A stretch of 64,000 nucleotides of DNA from Saccharospirillum alexandrii (GTDB taxonomy: Bacteria > Pseudomonadota > Gammaproteobacteria > Pseudomonadales > Natronospirillaceae). The notes beneath the pieces were generated by a model. It saw nothing but the letters and a program-made list of their open reading frames with translations, ran no database searches and was not told the origin of the DNA. Location: the NCBI RefSeq assembly GCF_004000275.1, contig NZ_RCIP01000006.1, forward strand, positions 62,001 to 126,000. Direction: 5' to 3'. This document shows, piece after piece, positions 1 through 7,775 of the stretch. Position numbers and translations under genes: made by a program. Position 1 is the stretch's first letter; every line of letters starts with the position of its first letter.

Positions 1-594
1 TCATGAATTTGAGTGCGCTGCCGACTGAGCGGGTGTCGACATCAAACCCGGCGGTTTCAAGCCGATCGCGCCAGGCGCCCTGCCAGGCGGACCGTCGGCT
101 GCCCAGCACCTGAACCGGCCCGGTCACCGCCTCGGCCCGGATCACAGTGGCGCTGCCAGGCTTACCCTGTTGCGCCGCTACGTCCTGCCCTCCCCACCAG
201 CCAATCCCTGTTACGGGTTGAAAGAGCATGCCGAATATTGGCTGATTTTCGTGCATTAGGGCGACATTAATCACGAACTCATCGCTTTTGTGCAAAAACT
301 CACGCGTACCGTCCAATGGGTCAACCAGCCAGTAAGTCTGCCAGCTCTGCCGGTCCGTATAAGGCACCAGCGCTTCTTCAGACAGCACCGGGCAGTCAAG
401 AATGTCGGGCAATCCGGCCTCCAGCCGGCGCGATGCGGCAATATCCGCCGCGGTCACCGGGGAGTCATCGGCCTTGTGGTCCGTCTGCCAGCGCGACCGG
501 TCGTGATACACCGCCAGAATGTCGTCCCCGGCCTGCTGCATCAGTTGAAACAGAGCGCTGATCTGCGGATTCGACAGCTCGGGCCGGAGGGTCA
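1..594 (-). CDS. cysQ: 3'(2'),5'-bisphosphate nucleotidase CysQ (C-terminus cut by window edge)
   Basis: Removes the 3'-phosphate of PAP/PAPS in the cytoplasm, recycling the by-product of sulfate assimilation. The reading frame starts at ATG 594, preceded by GAGAGG, and is still open at base 1, so about 198 residues are visible. Family motifs seen in order: SPVTAAD near the N-terminus, LSEE, the metal-binding WLVDPLDGTREF motif of the inositol-phosphatase superfamily, and VGSALKF just before the edge. Divergent from hslR, with a palindromic repeat between the two. Assignment to CysQ rather than another inositol monophosphatase rests on the DDSPVTAAD and GTREF context. Confidence 0.9.
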
Positions 595-741
595 TGAACC
601 ACCTCTCATGGAATGTCCTCATCGCAATAACGGTTTTGAATTCAACACCGCCCAGTCTACCATGAACCTAAAGGCCCCCTTGTAACTCGGGGACCCAACC
701 CTTATTAACGGCTGCCCGGTTAAGTTTGGTGCCAGGCGTTC

Positions 742-869
742 GTGCGCGTCAGTGGGTTAGCCTGTCCAGGGTCGGCGTAAACCTGTCCATGGCGGTCCGA
801 CGTCTCGGGCCTAGACCGCAGCATCCCTGCTGCGGACTACCCTGGACAGGCTAACCCACAGCCCCGCAC
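742..869 (+). repeat. Palindromic element, copy 1 (short form)
   Basis: Perfect 20-bp outer stem (752-771 pairs with 840-859), weakly extended to 742/869. It encloses the shared core GTCGGCGT...TCCATGG...GCCTAGACCGCA and a small inner hairpin ending TGCGGACT. It sits in the divergent gap between cysQ and hslR, the only copy found in a divergent gap. A GTCCGACGTCTCGGG segment in the core is shared only with copy 8. Confidence 0.85.
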
Positions 870-927
870 TCGATATGTGGCTTACTTTAAAGCGACCACT
901 GACCTTAAAGATCTATTGAGAGAGGTT

Positions 928-1320
928 ATGACCGATACTCCCGTACGTCTCGACAAATGGCTCTGGGCGGCGCGCTTCTTCAAAACACGCGGCCTGGCGA
1001 AAGACGCCATTGAAGGCGGCAAGGTGCATTACGACGGCGCCCGTGCCAAGCCGAGTCGCAATGTTGAAGTGGGTGCCATGCTGCGCATGCGGCTGGGCTT
1101 CGACGAAAAAACCGTTGAAGTGCTCGCGCTCAGTGACAAGCGCCGTGGCGCGCCGGAAGCGCAGTTGCTGTATCGCGAGACGGAAGAGTCGGTCGAGAAA
1201 CGGCTCGCCATGGCGGCGCAGCGTAAAGCCCAGAATGCGGGCCAGGCCGCGCCCGATCACAAGCCGAGCAAGAAAGACCGGCGCGATATCCGTAAAATGA
1301 AAGATTCCTTTAACGCCTAG
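928..1320 (+). CDS. hslR: Ribosome-associated heat-shock protein Hsp15
   Basis: 130-residue S4-domain RNA-binding protein. In E. coli Hsp15 binds the free 50S subunit carrying a stalled nascent chain and helps rescue it. The N-terminal S4 motif RLDKWLWAARFFKTR is clear, followed by GGKVHYDG and a lysine/arginine-rich C-terminal tail, as in the family. ATG 928 is chosen because AGAGAGG lies just upstream; an in-frame GTG at 877 would add 17 residues with no homology and no ribosome site. hslO follows 39 bp downstream in the same direction, a common pairing of two redox/heat-stress proteins. Confidence 0.93.
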   Translation: MTDTPVRLDKWLWAARFFKTRGLAKDAIEGGKVHYDGARAKPSRNVEVGAMLRMRLGFDEKTVEVLALSDKRRGAPEAQLLYRETEESVEKRLAMAAQRKAQNAGQAAPDHKPSKKDRRDIRKMKDSFNA

Positions 1321-1359
1321 GGCAATAGTTACACCGCCCTGGCCCATGACGAGGCCTGC

Positions 1360-2232
1360 ATGAGCAACCCCGATCAGACCCAACGCTTTTTGTTCGACCA
1401 TACTCACATTCGCGGTGAAATTACCGGCTTACAGCGCAGCTACCAGGAAGTGCTGGCCAAGCACAATTACCCCGAGCCGGTACGCCTGTTGCTGGGTGAG
1501 TTCATGGCGGCGGTGGCGTTGCTGAGCGACACCCTGAAATTCGATGGCACCCTGAGCCTGCAGGTTCGGGGTGCCGGCCAAGTGCGCATGCTGATGGCTG
1601 AATGTCGGGATAACCGGGCTCTGCGCGCCATTGCTCAGTACAACGATGATTTCAGCGCCGACCAGGCACTGCTGGGTAACGGGCAGTTGGCGATCACCAT
1701 TGAGCCGAAAAATGGCAAGCGTTACCAGGGTATCGTGTCGATCAACGACGGTGACAACAGCCTGAGCCATGCGCTGGAAGATTACTTCCGCCAGTCCGAG
1801 CAGATTCGCACCCGGGTATGGCTGTTCGCCGACCAGCAGATCGCGACCGGCCTGCTGCTGCAAGCGATGCCTCATTCGGCCAGCGAAGGCAGCCTGGAAG
1901 TCGACGACGACGCCTGGAACCGGGTGGTTCATCTGGCAGACACGTTAACAGCCGACGAGATGCTGGCGCTCGACAACACCACGGTGCTGCAGCGTCTGTT
2001 TCATGAAGAAGACGTACGAGTCTACGAGGCCCGTCCGCTGGAGTTTGAATGCACCTGCACTCGCGAACGCTGCGCCAATGCGATTCTGATGCTGGGTGAA
2101 GAGGAAGCTCAGGCTGTTGTGGCCGAGCAGGGGGAGATTCGCAGCGACTGCCAGTTCTGCCACCAGCACTACCAGTTCGGACCCGAAGACGTGACCGAAC
2201 TGTTCGAGTCCTACAAGCAACAGTTGAACTGA
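1360..2232 (+). CDS. hslO: Redox-regulated chaperone Hsp33
   Basis: 290-residue cytoplasmic holdase that is activated when its zinc centre is oxidised. The whole family length is present. The C-terminal zinc-binding cysteines are seen as CTC about residue 227 and CQFC about residue 264, so the redox switch is intact. ATG 1360 has GAGG upstream. It probably shares a transcript with hslR. A GC-rich hairpin (2239-2262) follows the stop and separates it from the convergent HlyU-like gene. Confidence 0.95.
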   Translation: MSNPDQTQRFLFDHTHIRGEITGLQRSYQEVLAKHNYPEPVRLLLGEFMAAVALLSDTLKFDGTLSLQVRGAGQVRMLMAECRDNRALRAIAQYNDDFSADQALLGNGQLAITIEPKNGKRYQGIVSINDGDNSLSHALEDYFRQSEQIRTRVWLFADQQIATGLLLQAMPHSASEGSLEVDDDAWNRVVHLADTLTADEMLALDNTTVLQRLFHEEDVRVYEARPLEFECTCTRERCANAILMLGEEEAQAVVAEQGEIRSDCQFCHQHYQFGPEDVTELFESYKQQLN

Positions 2233-2238
2233 GTGTTC

Positions 2239-2262
2239 AGCCCCGGCATTCACACCGGGGCT
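2239..2262. terminator. Bidirectional hairpin between hslO and hlyU-like gene
   Basis: AGCCCCGG and CCGGGGCT form an 8-bp stem with an 8-base loop. The T-tract is poor on both sides, so termination efficiency is uncertain. It lies between convergent genes. Confidence 0.6.
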
Positions 2263-2270
2263 GTCGATTT

Positions 2271-2552
2271 CTAGTCGAAAATCCGGTCACCCAACTGATC
2301 AATCATCAACCGCGCCTTCACCAGCGTAAAGTTGCAGGCTTCGTCTTCACCGGCGACCAGATCCGACCGAATAAAGGTATGCCGCTGTTCCGGTTCGCCC
2401 GGCTTAACGATGATGCCACTTACGCGGAACTGACCGCCTTCGGGAATCGGCGTTGGTGTCACCTGGTACCCCTTGTACTCTATCGTTTCACCTTTCACTT
2501 CCCGCGGGCTTGCCGGCCCACCGGCCATTGCTTTCTTTAACCATCCAAACAT
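2271..2552 (-). CDS. HlyU-family protein
   Basis: 93 residues. Core motifs EYKGYQVTPTPIPEGGQ, HTFIRSD and a C-terminal MIDQLGDRIF match the HlyU family (PF10115), small dimeric proteins named after the Vibrio haemolysin activator. Most homologues in non-pathogens have no assigned target. ATG 2552 (MFGWLKK) is preferred over the GTG codon immediately before it. The large gap upstream of this gene holds the putative small RNA. No neighbour suggests a virulence role, so the function here is unknown. Confidence 0.75.
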   Translation of the reverse strand: MFGWLKKAMAGGPASPREVKGETIEYKGYQVTPTPIPEGGQFRVSGIIVKPGEPEQRHTFIRSDLVAGEDEACNFTLVKARLMIDQLGDRIFD

Positions 2553-2797
2553 CACTTTTCCTTACTACCAGGCAGTAGTGCATTTTTTATTGTGGCAACG
2601 GAGTTTTATCAACCCTGAGCATAGGTTACCACTGTTTGCGAGCGGGCTGCCGGGCAGATCTCATGTCCACTCAGCAGACCGAGCCATCACAAGCCAAGAT
2701 TGTACCGCCCTACTGCGGTCATGGCGTCAAATTCACTGAGCACTCTGTAATGTTAGGTAACCCGGATGGGTAAAGTGATCTAACGGGATTCTAAAAG

Positions 2798-2823
2798 TGT
2801 TACTGACACTCCCCAAGTGTTAC
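2798..2823 (+). promoter_or_regulatory. Candidate activator site (two TGTTAC repeats, CbrB-like)
   Basis: TGTTAC occurs at 2798-2803 and 2818-2823, exactly 20 bp apart (two helical turns) and both inside AGTGTTAC. A related TGTTAGGTAAC lies at 2751-2761. They are about 110 bp upstream of a sigma-54 promoter, the usual distance for an enhancer-binding protein, with an AT-rich stretch (2885-2929) between that could bend or bind IHF. From memory, TGTTAC-type sites are bound by CbrB upstream of crcZ in Pseudomonas. The match here is inference. Confidence 0.5.
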
Positions 2824-2928
2824 CTATACACACGTCAGCATGGTGTAAAGCGATGTTAGCCAGACAGCCGGCTGGTCACATAGTGAACAGCATTTTTTAA
2901 GTTATTGTTTTTAAAGAACTTTTTAAAA

Positions 2929-2945
2929 CTGGCACGCAGACTGCA
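2929..2945 (+). promoter_or_regulatory. Sigma-54 promoter
   Basis: CTGGCACG - CAGA - CTGCA: the -24 element is a full match to TGGCACG, the -12 element is CTGC instead of TTGC, and GG-to-GC spacing is exactly 10 bases. Transcription would start near 2956. No protein-coding gene follows for 400 bp, so the product is expected to be an RNA. Confidence 0.75.
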
Positions 2946-2955
2946 CTCATCTACG

Positions 2956-3174
2956 CACAACGATAAAGACACCCACAAACAAAAACAAAAACAGGGTGAG
3001 ATAAGAACGATACGTGCCCGCCCAAAAACAATAACAAGGGCACAGTTTTTATTTAAGGCCTCCTAAAAACAACAATAGGGCCGGCTTAGCTAATTAGCTA
3101 ACCTACGTGAGCATCACGTGTATTATCTGCATCGATTCATTGTACTGATCGAGTCGCCCCTTCCGGGCGATTTT
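2956..3174 (+). ncRNA. Putative CrcZ-type Hfq-sequestering small RNA
   Basis: About 220 nt between the sigma-54 promoter and a rho-independent terminator, with no convincing open reading frame. It carries three A/C-rich single-stranded tracts of the AANAANAA kind at 2975-2994, 3024-3039 and 3064-3079. These are the motif by which CrcZ/CrcY titrate Hfq-Crc in carbon catabolite repression of Pseudomonas. The combination of sigma-54 promoter, TGTTAC upstream sites, repeated CA motifs and terminator is the CrcZ layout, though this RNA is shorter than the roughly 400-nt Pseudomonas one. No sequence homology was tested. An alternative is an unrelated sigma-54-dependent sRNA. Confidence 0.62.
3154..3174 (+). 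terminator. Rho-independent terminator of the small RNA
   Basis: TCGCCC - CTTCC - GGGCGA followed by TTTTG. A compact 6-bp GC-rich stem with a T-run, correctly oriented for the plus strand. Confidence 0.8.
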
Positions 3175-3359
3175 GCTGTGCCTGCCTGTTTTGCAATCCC
3201 TCAACCTGCGCTTTCTAACCTATAAGCAGCCGGTTCTGTGCTGTCGCTTGCCTCGTAACGCCGTCGTGACATTTCCAACGGGCGCCTCTGTGGTCGCTGG
3301 CCTGTGAAGCGGGCCGTTGAACGCCTAAGGTAAGGTCATGCCTGCCACAGGAGACCAGA

Positions 3360-4205
3360 ATGAAACTGCATGCCCTGCTCGGAAACTCCCAGAAACTGGA
3401 TGGCGGCGCCATGTTTGGCAACGCCCCCAAGGCTTTGTGGGAGCGCTGGCTTCCCAGCGATGATCAGAACCGGATCGACCTCAACTGTCGCTGCCTGCTG
3501 GTGCAGGAAGCTGATCGAAATATCCTGTTTGAAACCGGTGTCGGCGCGTTCTTCCCGCCAGATCTGCGCGAGCGCTATGGGGTGCAGGAAGCGCAGCATT
3601 GCCTGCTGGACGCCCTGGCCGACCTTGGCCTGGGGGCCGATGACATCGACATCGTCGTGCTGTCTCATCTGCATTTCGATCACGCCGGGGGGCTGCTCAG
3701 TGCCTGGCAGGAAGGGAAGACGCCGCAGCTGGTGTTCAAAAACGCCTGGTTTATTGTGGGTGAACAGGCGTGGCAGCGGGCAATTCAGCCACACCCGCGA
3801 GACAAGGCGTCGTTTATTCCCGAGTTACCCGCCCTGCTGGAAGCCTCAGGCCGGCTTGAGCGCATTAATGGCACCCGGTCGAAACGCCTGGGCGATGCTT
3901 ATCGTTTTCATTACAGCGATGGGCACACACCGGGCATGTTACTGACCGAAATACAGACCGATGACGGCCCCCTGGTGTTTGCCGCCGACCTGATTCCCGG
4001 CAAAGCCTGGGTGCACCTGCCGATCACCATGGGCTACGACCGTTTTCCGGAGGCGCTGATTGACGAGAAACGCCGCCTGCTGTCCGACCTGGCCAGGCGC
4101 AACGGACGCCTGTTCTTCACCCACGACCCCAACATTGCCGCGGGCCGGGTGGTTAAGGATGAGAAAGGCAAGTTTTCCGTTGCCGACGAGACAGTGGCTG
4201 TTTGA
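3360..4205 (+). CDS. MBL-fold metallo-hydrolase
   Basis: 281 residues. The metal-binding motif [10 protein letters not shown] (HxHxDH) is at about 101-110, with a downstream DGHTPGM (third His), AADL (bridging Asp) and FTHDP. The arrangement matches AHL-lactonase/YtnP-like members of the metallo-beta-lactamase superfamily, which often hydrolyse esters or lactones. The substrate cannot be deduced. No signal peptide, so cytoplasmic. ATG 3360 follows AGGAGACCAGA. Convergent with the LysE gene; a palindrome at 4221-4244 lies between. Confidence 0.8.
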   Translation: MKLHALLGNSQKLDGGAMFGNAPKALWERWLPSDDQNRIDLNCRCLLVQEADRNILFETGVGAFFPPDLRERYGVQEAQHCLLDALADLGLGADDIDIVVLSHLHFDHAGGLLSAWQEGKTPQLVFKNAWFIVGEQAWQRAIQPHPRDKASFIPELPALLEASGRLERINGTRSKRLGDAYRFHYSDGHTPGMLLTEIQTDDGPLVFAADLIPGKAWVHLPITMGYDRFPEALIDEKRRLLSDLARRNGRLFFTHDPNIAAGRVVKDEKGKFSVADETVAV

Positions 4206-4220
4206 AGGTGGGAGACACGG

Positions 4221-4244
4221 CCGGGTCAGACTGATCTGACCCGG
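4221..4244. terminator. Inverted repeat between convergent genes
   Basis: CCGGGTCAG and CTGACCCGG (9 bp, perfect) with a 6-base loop. It has no T-run, so it is a possible factor-dependent terminator or 3'-end stabiliser rather than a classic intrinsic one. Confidence 0.5.
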
Positions 4245-4271
4245 GACGGTGGTTCCGAAGCGGCGCTCCGG

Positions 4272-4886
4272 CTACTTAAGTATCGACACGACCAGCCGGC
4301 CGGCCAGCGCCACCAGAATGACTCCGAATACCCGCTCAAACCAGACTGAATGACGCTTCAGCCGGTCCAGCCAGGCGGGCGTCGAGAACAGCCAGGCCAC
4401 CACCAGGTACCAGCCACCGTCGATTACCATGGCGGTGGCGGCGTAACCCAGCTTGGCCAGCACCGACGTATCGGCACCGACGACCTGACTGAACAGAGCA
4501 ATAAAGAAGACCGCAACTTTCGGGTTCAGGAACACCACCAGAAAACCATCCCGGGCGGCACTGGCAGTGGTGGGTACATCCGGCAATTCGGCATCGGGGT
4601 TGGCCCGCGCGCGTAGCCCCTTAACCCCCAGCCAGGCCAGGTAGAGCGCACCGCTCCATTGCAAGGCCGTGAAGGCGACCGGTGAGGCCGTGATGAGGGC
4701 TGCCAGGCCAAAAATACTCAGCAGCGCGTAGAGGCCAATGCCCAGGCCATGCGTCAGCGCCACAACAATGCCGTTGGAGCGCCCGCCAGCCAGGGTTTGC
4801 TTGAGCACGACCGCCAGTGAAGGACCAGGCGACATGGCGCCCAACATGCAAATACTTACCACCGCCAGCCAGGTTGCCCAGGTCAC
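4272..4886 (-). CDS. LysE/RhtB-family exporter
   Basis: 204-residue inner-membrane protein with about six hydrophobic segments. The SPGPSLAVVLKQTLAGGRSNG motif region near residues 19-39 and FLNPKVAVFF near 118 are family signatures. These proteins export amino acids or related small solutes by proton antiport. Substrate unknown. The start is GTG 4886, supported by GAGGTG 6 bases upstream; no ATG gives a better fit. Confidence 0.85.
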   Translation of the reverse strand: MTWATWLAVVSICMLGAMSPGPSLAVVLKQTLAGGRSNGIVVALTHGLGIGLYALLSIFGLAALITASPVAFTALQWSGALYLAWLGVKGLRARANPDAELPDVPTTASAARDGFLVVFLNPKVAVFFIALFSQVVGADTSVLAKLGYAATAMVIDGGWYLVVAWLFSTPAWLDRLKRHSVWFERVFGVILVALAGRLVVSILK

Positions 4887-5010
4887 TGTTCACCTCTGAA
4901 GAATCGTGTCTCGATCGTTATGTGTATTGAAATCCAAGTCAGACAGGCTTCGACCGGGATCGGGCAAGACTAACCAAAGCCAGAACCGTTGTCATCCGTA
5001 TGCATGCCGC

Positions 5011-5050
5011 CTGTCGTTTTGCTGTCACCATTTTGTCGTCAGGCTGTCAC
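5011..5050 (+). promoter_or_regulatory. PhoB box (four tandem 11-bp repeats)
   Basis: CTGTCGT TTTG CTGTCAC CATT TTGTCGT CAGG CTGTCAC: four 7-mers starting at 5011, 5022, 5033 and 5044, an exact 11-bp period. This is the PhoB direct-repeat arrangement, here doubled. It ends 60 bp before the start of the choice-of-anchor I gene, so phosphate-starvation induction of that gene is expected. Confidence 0.8.
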
Positions 5051-5110
5051 ACAGGCTCCGTAGCGTGGGTGGGTACAACAACACTCACCGACCAACGACA
5101 GGATGCCGAA

Positions 5111-6877
5111 ATGACCCTAAAACCTCTTGCGCTCAGCCTGGCCGCCGGCCTGGCGCTCAGCGCCTGCAGCACGAACCCGACCCAGTCTGCTGACCGCGCC
5201 CTGCCCGCTGGGGACCCCAGCGTACAAATCGAGATGGTAGGCCGCTACACCAGCGGCATTTTCGATGAAAGCGCCGCCGAAATTGTCGCCTACCATCGGG
5301 CGTCGGGCTATGCCTATCTGACCAACGGCGCAACGGGTCGCGTGAATGCCGTACGCATCAGCAATCTGCTGTCGGAGCCGACGGTTAACCCCTACACCCT
5401 GAGCAACCTGGCCGATCGCAGTGATGCCGTTCCGGAACAGGTCTGGGTGGCCGACCCCTATATGGGTCAGCGCAAGATCATGATCGGCGGGGCCAACAGC
5501 CTGGCCGTGCACGGCAACTTGCTGGCGATCGCCGTCGAGGCCGAAAACAAGGTCGATAAGGGCGCGATTCTGTTTTACCGCCTTAACGACCAGGGCGACA
5601 CCGACTTCGTAAAAGGCGTAATGGCCGGCGCCCTGCCCGACATGGTGACCTTTTCACCCGATGGCCGCTACGTACTGGTCGCCAATGAAGGCGAACCCAG
5701 CGGCGACTACCTGATCGACCCGGAAGGCAGTGTCTCCGTCATCCCGGTTACCCGGGGCATTCCGGATGACCTGGCAATTCAATTGAACTTCAATGGCTTT
5801 GATGACAACTACCACCCCGATATCATCACCGGCAACAACCCGGACCCGGCCTACACACGTCTGTCGCAGGACCTGGAACCGGAATACATCACCGTCACCC
5901 CCGACAGCCGCACTGCCTTCGTTTCGTTGCAGGAAAACAACGCCCTGGCACGAATCAGCCTGAACGACACCCCCAGCATCACCGGATTGTTCCCACTGGG
6001 CTTCAAGGATCACGGCATCACAGAAAACAGCCTCGACGCCAACAAGGACGATGAATTGGCCGCCTTGTCCACCTACGCCGGCCTGTTCGGTACCTACCAC
6101 CCGGACACCATCGCCAGCTACAGCGTTAACGGCCGCAATTACCTGGTCACGGCCAACGAAGGGGATGCGCGCGAATACTTCTCCAACGCCGAGAGCGAAG
6201 CGCAATGCAAGGGCCCCTTGCCTCTGGGTCAGTATGACTGGGATGAAGACGACGGCTGCCTGGTATACACCGACGAAACCGAAATCGGCGACGTGCAGCT
6301 GGCTAGCTCGCTGTCCGGCTTCGACGACATCGCTGACCTGAAAATCAACAAAACGCTGGGCGACAGCAACGGTGACGGCGCCTATGAAGCCGTTTACGCC
6401 TACGGTGCCCGCTCCTTCGCGATTTTCGACGACATCGGCGCCCTGGTATACGATTCGGGCGATCTGATCGAGCGCATCACGGCTGATCGCTTCCCCGACT
6501 ACTTCAACACCACCGACAACGAACTGGCCATCGATGACCGCAGCGACAACAAAGGTCCCGAACCCGAAGCCCTCACCCTGGGTCAACTCGGCAACCGCAC
6601 CCTGGCCTTTGTCGGCCTGGAGCGCATGGGCGGCTTCATGACCTTCGACATCACCGACCCGGAAGCCGTTGCGTTTGTGGCCTACACCAACCACCGCAAT
6701 TACGACGCTGCGGCCGCGGCAACCGAAGACGGTGACCTGACCGCCCAAGCGGGCGACCTGGCTCCGGAAGGCATGCAATTCATACCCGCCAGCCAGAGCC
6801 CGTCGGGTGTTGCCCTGTTGCTGGTTGCCAACGAAGTCAGCGGCACATTGAGCGTGTATCAGGTGCAGCAGCAGTAA
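5111..6877 (+). CDS. Choice-of-anchor I family secreted lipoprotein (putative Pho-regulon phosphatase-like beta-propeller)
   Basis: 588 residues. The N-terminus has a lipoprotein signal with lipobox LSAC at about residue 19, so the mature protein is predicted to be anchored to a membrane outside the cytoplasm. Repeated blade-like segments (MVTFSPDGRYVLVANEGEPS, YITVTPDSRTAFVSLQENN, YLVTANEGDARE) and the GPEPEAL...AFVGLERMGG block are characteristic of the choice-of-anchor I family, often annotated as alkaline-phosphatase-like. The enzymatic reaction of this family is not established. The strong PhoB box upstream supports a role in phosphate scavenging. ATG 5111 is chosen because the signal peptide begins there; an upstream in-frame ATG at 5000 would run through the PhoB box. 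Confidence 0.85.
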   Translation: MTLKPLALSLAAGLALSACSTNPTQSADRALPAGDPSVQIEMVGRYTSGIFDESAAEIVAYHRASGYAYLTNGATGRVNAVRISNLLSEPTVNPYTLSNLADRSDAVPEQVWVADPYMGQRKIMIGGANSLAVHGNLLAIAVEAENKVDKGAILFYRLNDQGDTDFVKGVMAGALPDMVTFSPDGRYVLVANEGEPSGDYLIDPEGSVSVIPVTRGIPDDLAIQLNFNGFDDNYHPDIITGNNPDPAYTRLSQDLEPEYITVTPDSRTAFVSLQENNALARISLNDTPSITGLFPLGFKDHGITENSLDANKDDELAALSTYAGLFGTYHPDTIASYSVNGRNYLVTANEGDAREYFSNAESEAQCKGPLPLGQYDWDEDDGCLVYTDETEIGDVQLASSLSGFDDIADLKINKTLGDSNGDGAYEAVYAYGARSFAIFDDIGALVYDSGDLIERITADRFPDYFNTTDNELAIDDRSDNKGPEPEALTLGQLGNRTLAFVGLERMGGFMTFDITDPEAVAFVAYTNHRNYDAAAAATEDGDLTAQAGDLAPEGMQFIPASQSPSGVALLLVANEVSGTLSVYQVQQQ

Positions 6878-6910
6878 TTGAATGGTGCTGAGAGTAACCA
6901 CTCTTTAAGC

Positions 6911-7090
6911 GGTAGATGCCGGTGGTGCCTCTGCAGGGTAGCCCGCAACAGGGACTAAAACGCCGGGAACGTTTTAGCATGGCGCAGCGAGCCCGTAGGG
7001 GGAATCCCATGGATGGGATTCATATCATGCGGTCTAGGCCCCATGGAAGGGTTTACGCCGACCCTGCAGAGGCACCACCGGTAGCTGCCG
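6911..7090 (-). repeat. Palindromic element, copy 2 (long form, reverse orientation)
   Basis: Perfect 21-bp outer stem (6919-6939 with 7061-7081), imperfectly extended outward. Long form with two inner hairpins: a near-palindrome around GAATCCCATGGATGGGATTC and a CTAAAACGC/GCGTTTTAG hairpin. Convergent gap between the choice-of-anchor I gene and a GNAT gene. Confidence 0.85.
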
Positions 7091-7128
7091 CGAACCACAG
7101 CCACTCAAATTAAGAGCAACCATGAACG

Positions 7129-7557
7129 TTAAACGGGCCAGCGCATGCAATATTGGGCGTGTGGCCCGTCTTCCGGAGCGTCCGCTTCGGGAACAATCTC
7201 GAACCCCATCGCGAAATAGAAGCGCTGCGCCTGATAGTTCTCCTGAAACACCTTGACCCGCAACTCGTCGTGTAGCTGCTTCACGTGCTCGACCAGCGCC
7301 CGTCCGATGCCCTTACGCTGATGTTCCACCTTGATGAACAAACCATTAATCCGTTTGCCCTCCAGCGCAATGTAGCCAGCGATGTCTCCCTGCCGCTCCC
7401 ACAGAAACGCCTGCTCCAGCGGTAGCCGGTGCTCGCGCAGGTGCCGCATATCCCGGGCGATGTAGTCGGGGTCAATAAACGGGTGGGCGATCAGGCTGGC
7501 ATCCTGGTAGAGCTCGGCCAGCTCGTGGAAATCGGTATTGGTGGCGTGTCGGATCAT
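7129..7557 (-). CDS. GNAT-family N-acetyltransferase
   Basis: 142 residues, the full length of a single GNAT domain. Beta-strand 4 and the acetyl-CoA pyrophosphate loop are seen in GLFIKVEHQRKGIGRALVEHV (Q/RxxGxG/A type), and the C-terminal NYQAQRFYFAMGFE is typical. It transfers acetyl from acetyl-CoA to an unknown amine, in the cytoplasm. ATG 7557 has AGGAG 6 bases upstream. Monocistronic. Confidence 0.85.
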   Translation of the reverse strand: MIRHATNTDFHELAELYQDASLIAHPFIDPDYIARDMRHLREHRLPLEQAFLWERQGDIAGYIALEGKRINGLFIKVEHQRKGIGRALVEHVKQLHDELRVKVFQENYQAQRFYFAMGFEIVPEADAPEDGPHAQYCMRWPV

Positions 7558-7708
7558 CGGTCACTCCTGCCCGCAGTGGGCTTGCTGATCGGGCTGAGGC
7601 AGCACAACAGCCAGTCTAGCAGCCTGCCTGAGTTTCATCATGCCATCACACACTTGCCCGAACACCCCTTAAGTTTCTTTATCAGTGACTTTCGGGGGTT
7701 GTGTCTAT

Positions 7709-7745
7709 TGACAGGGATAGGCTCACAACTGAGAATACTTATCAT
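7709..7745 (+). promoter_or_regulatory. Sigma-70 promoter overlapped by a Fur box (fbpA)
   Basis: TTGACA (7709-7714, perfect -35), 17-bp spacer, GAGAAT (7732-7737) as -10. A 7-1-7 Fur site TGAGAAT-A-CTTATCA (7731-7745) matches the TGATAAT/ATTATCA consensus at 12 of 14 half-site positions and covers the -10. Iron-repressed expression of the iron importer is therefore expected. Confidence 0.75.
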
Positions 7746-7775
7746 GTTGAAAGCCTTTCGCAATGGAGATCAAGA

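Noticed and set aside
5654-6901. 415-codon minus-strand frame
   Set aside because: Shadow of the choice-of-anchor I gene, which has the clear signal peptide and motifs.
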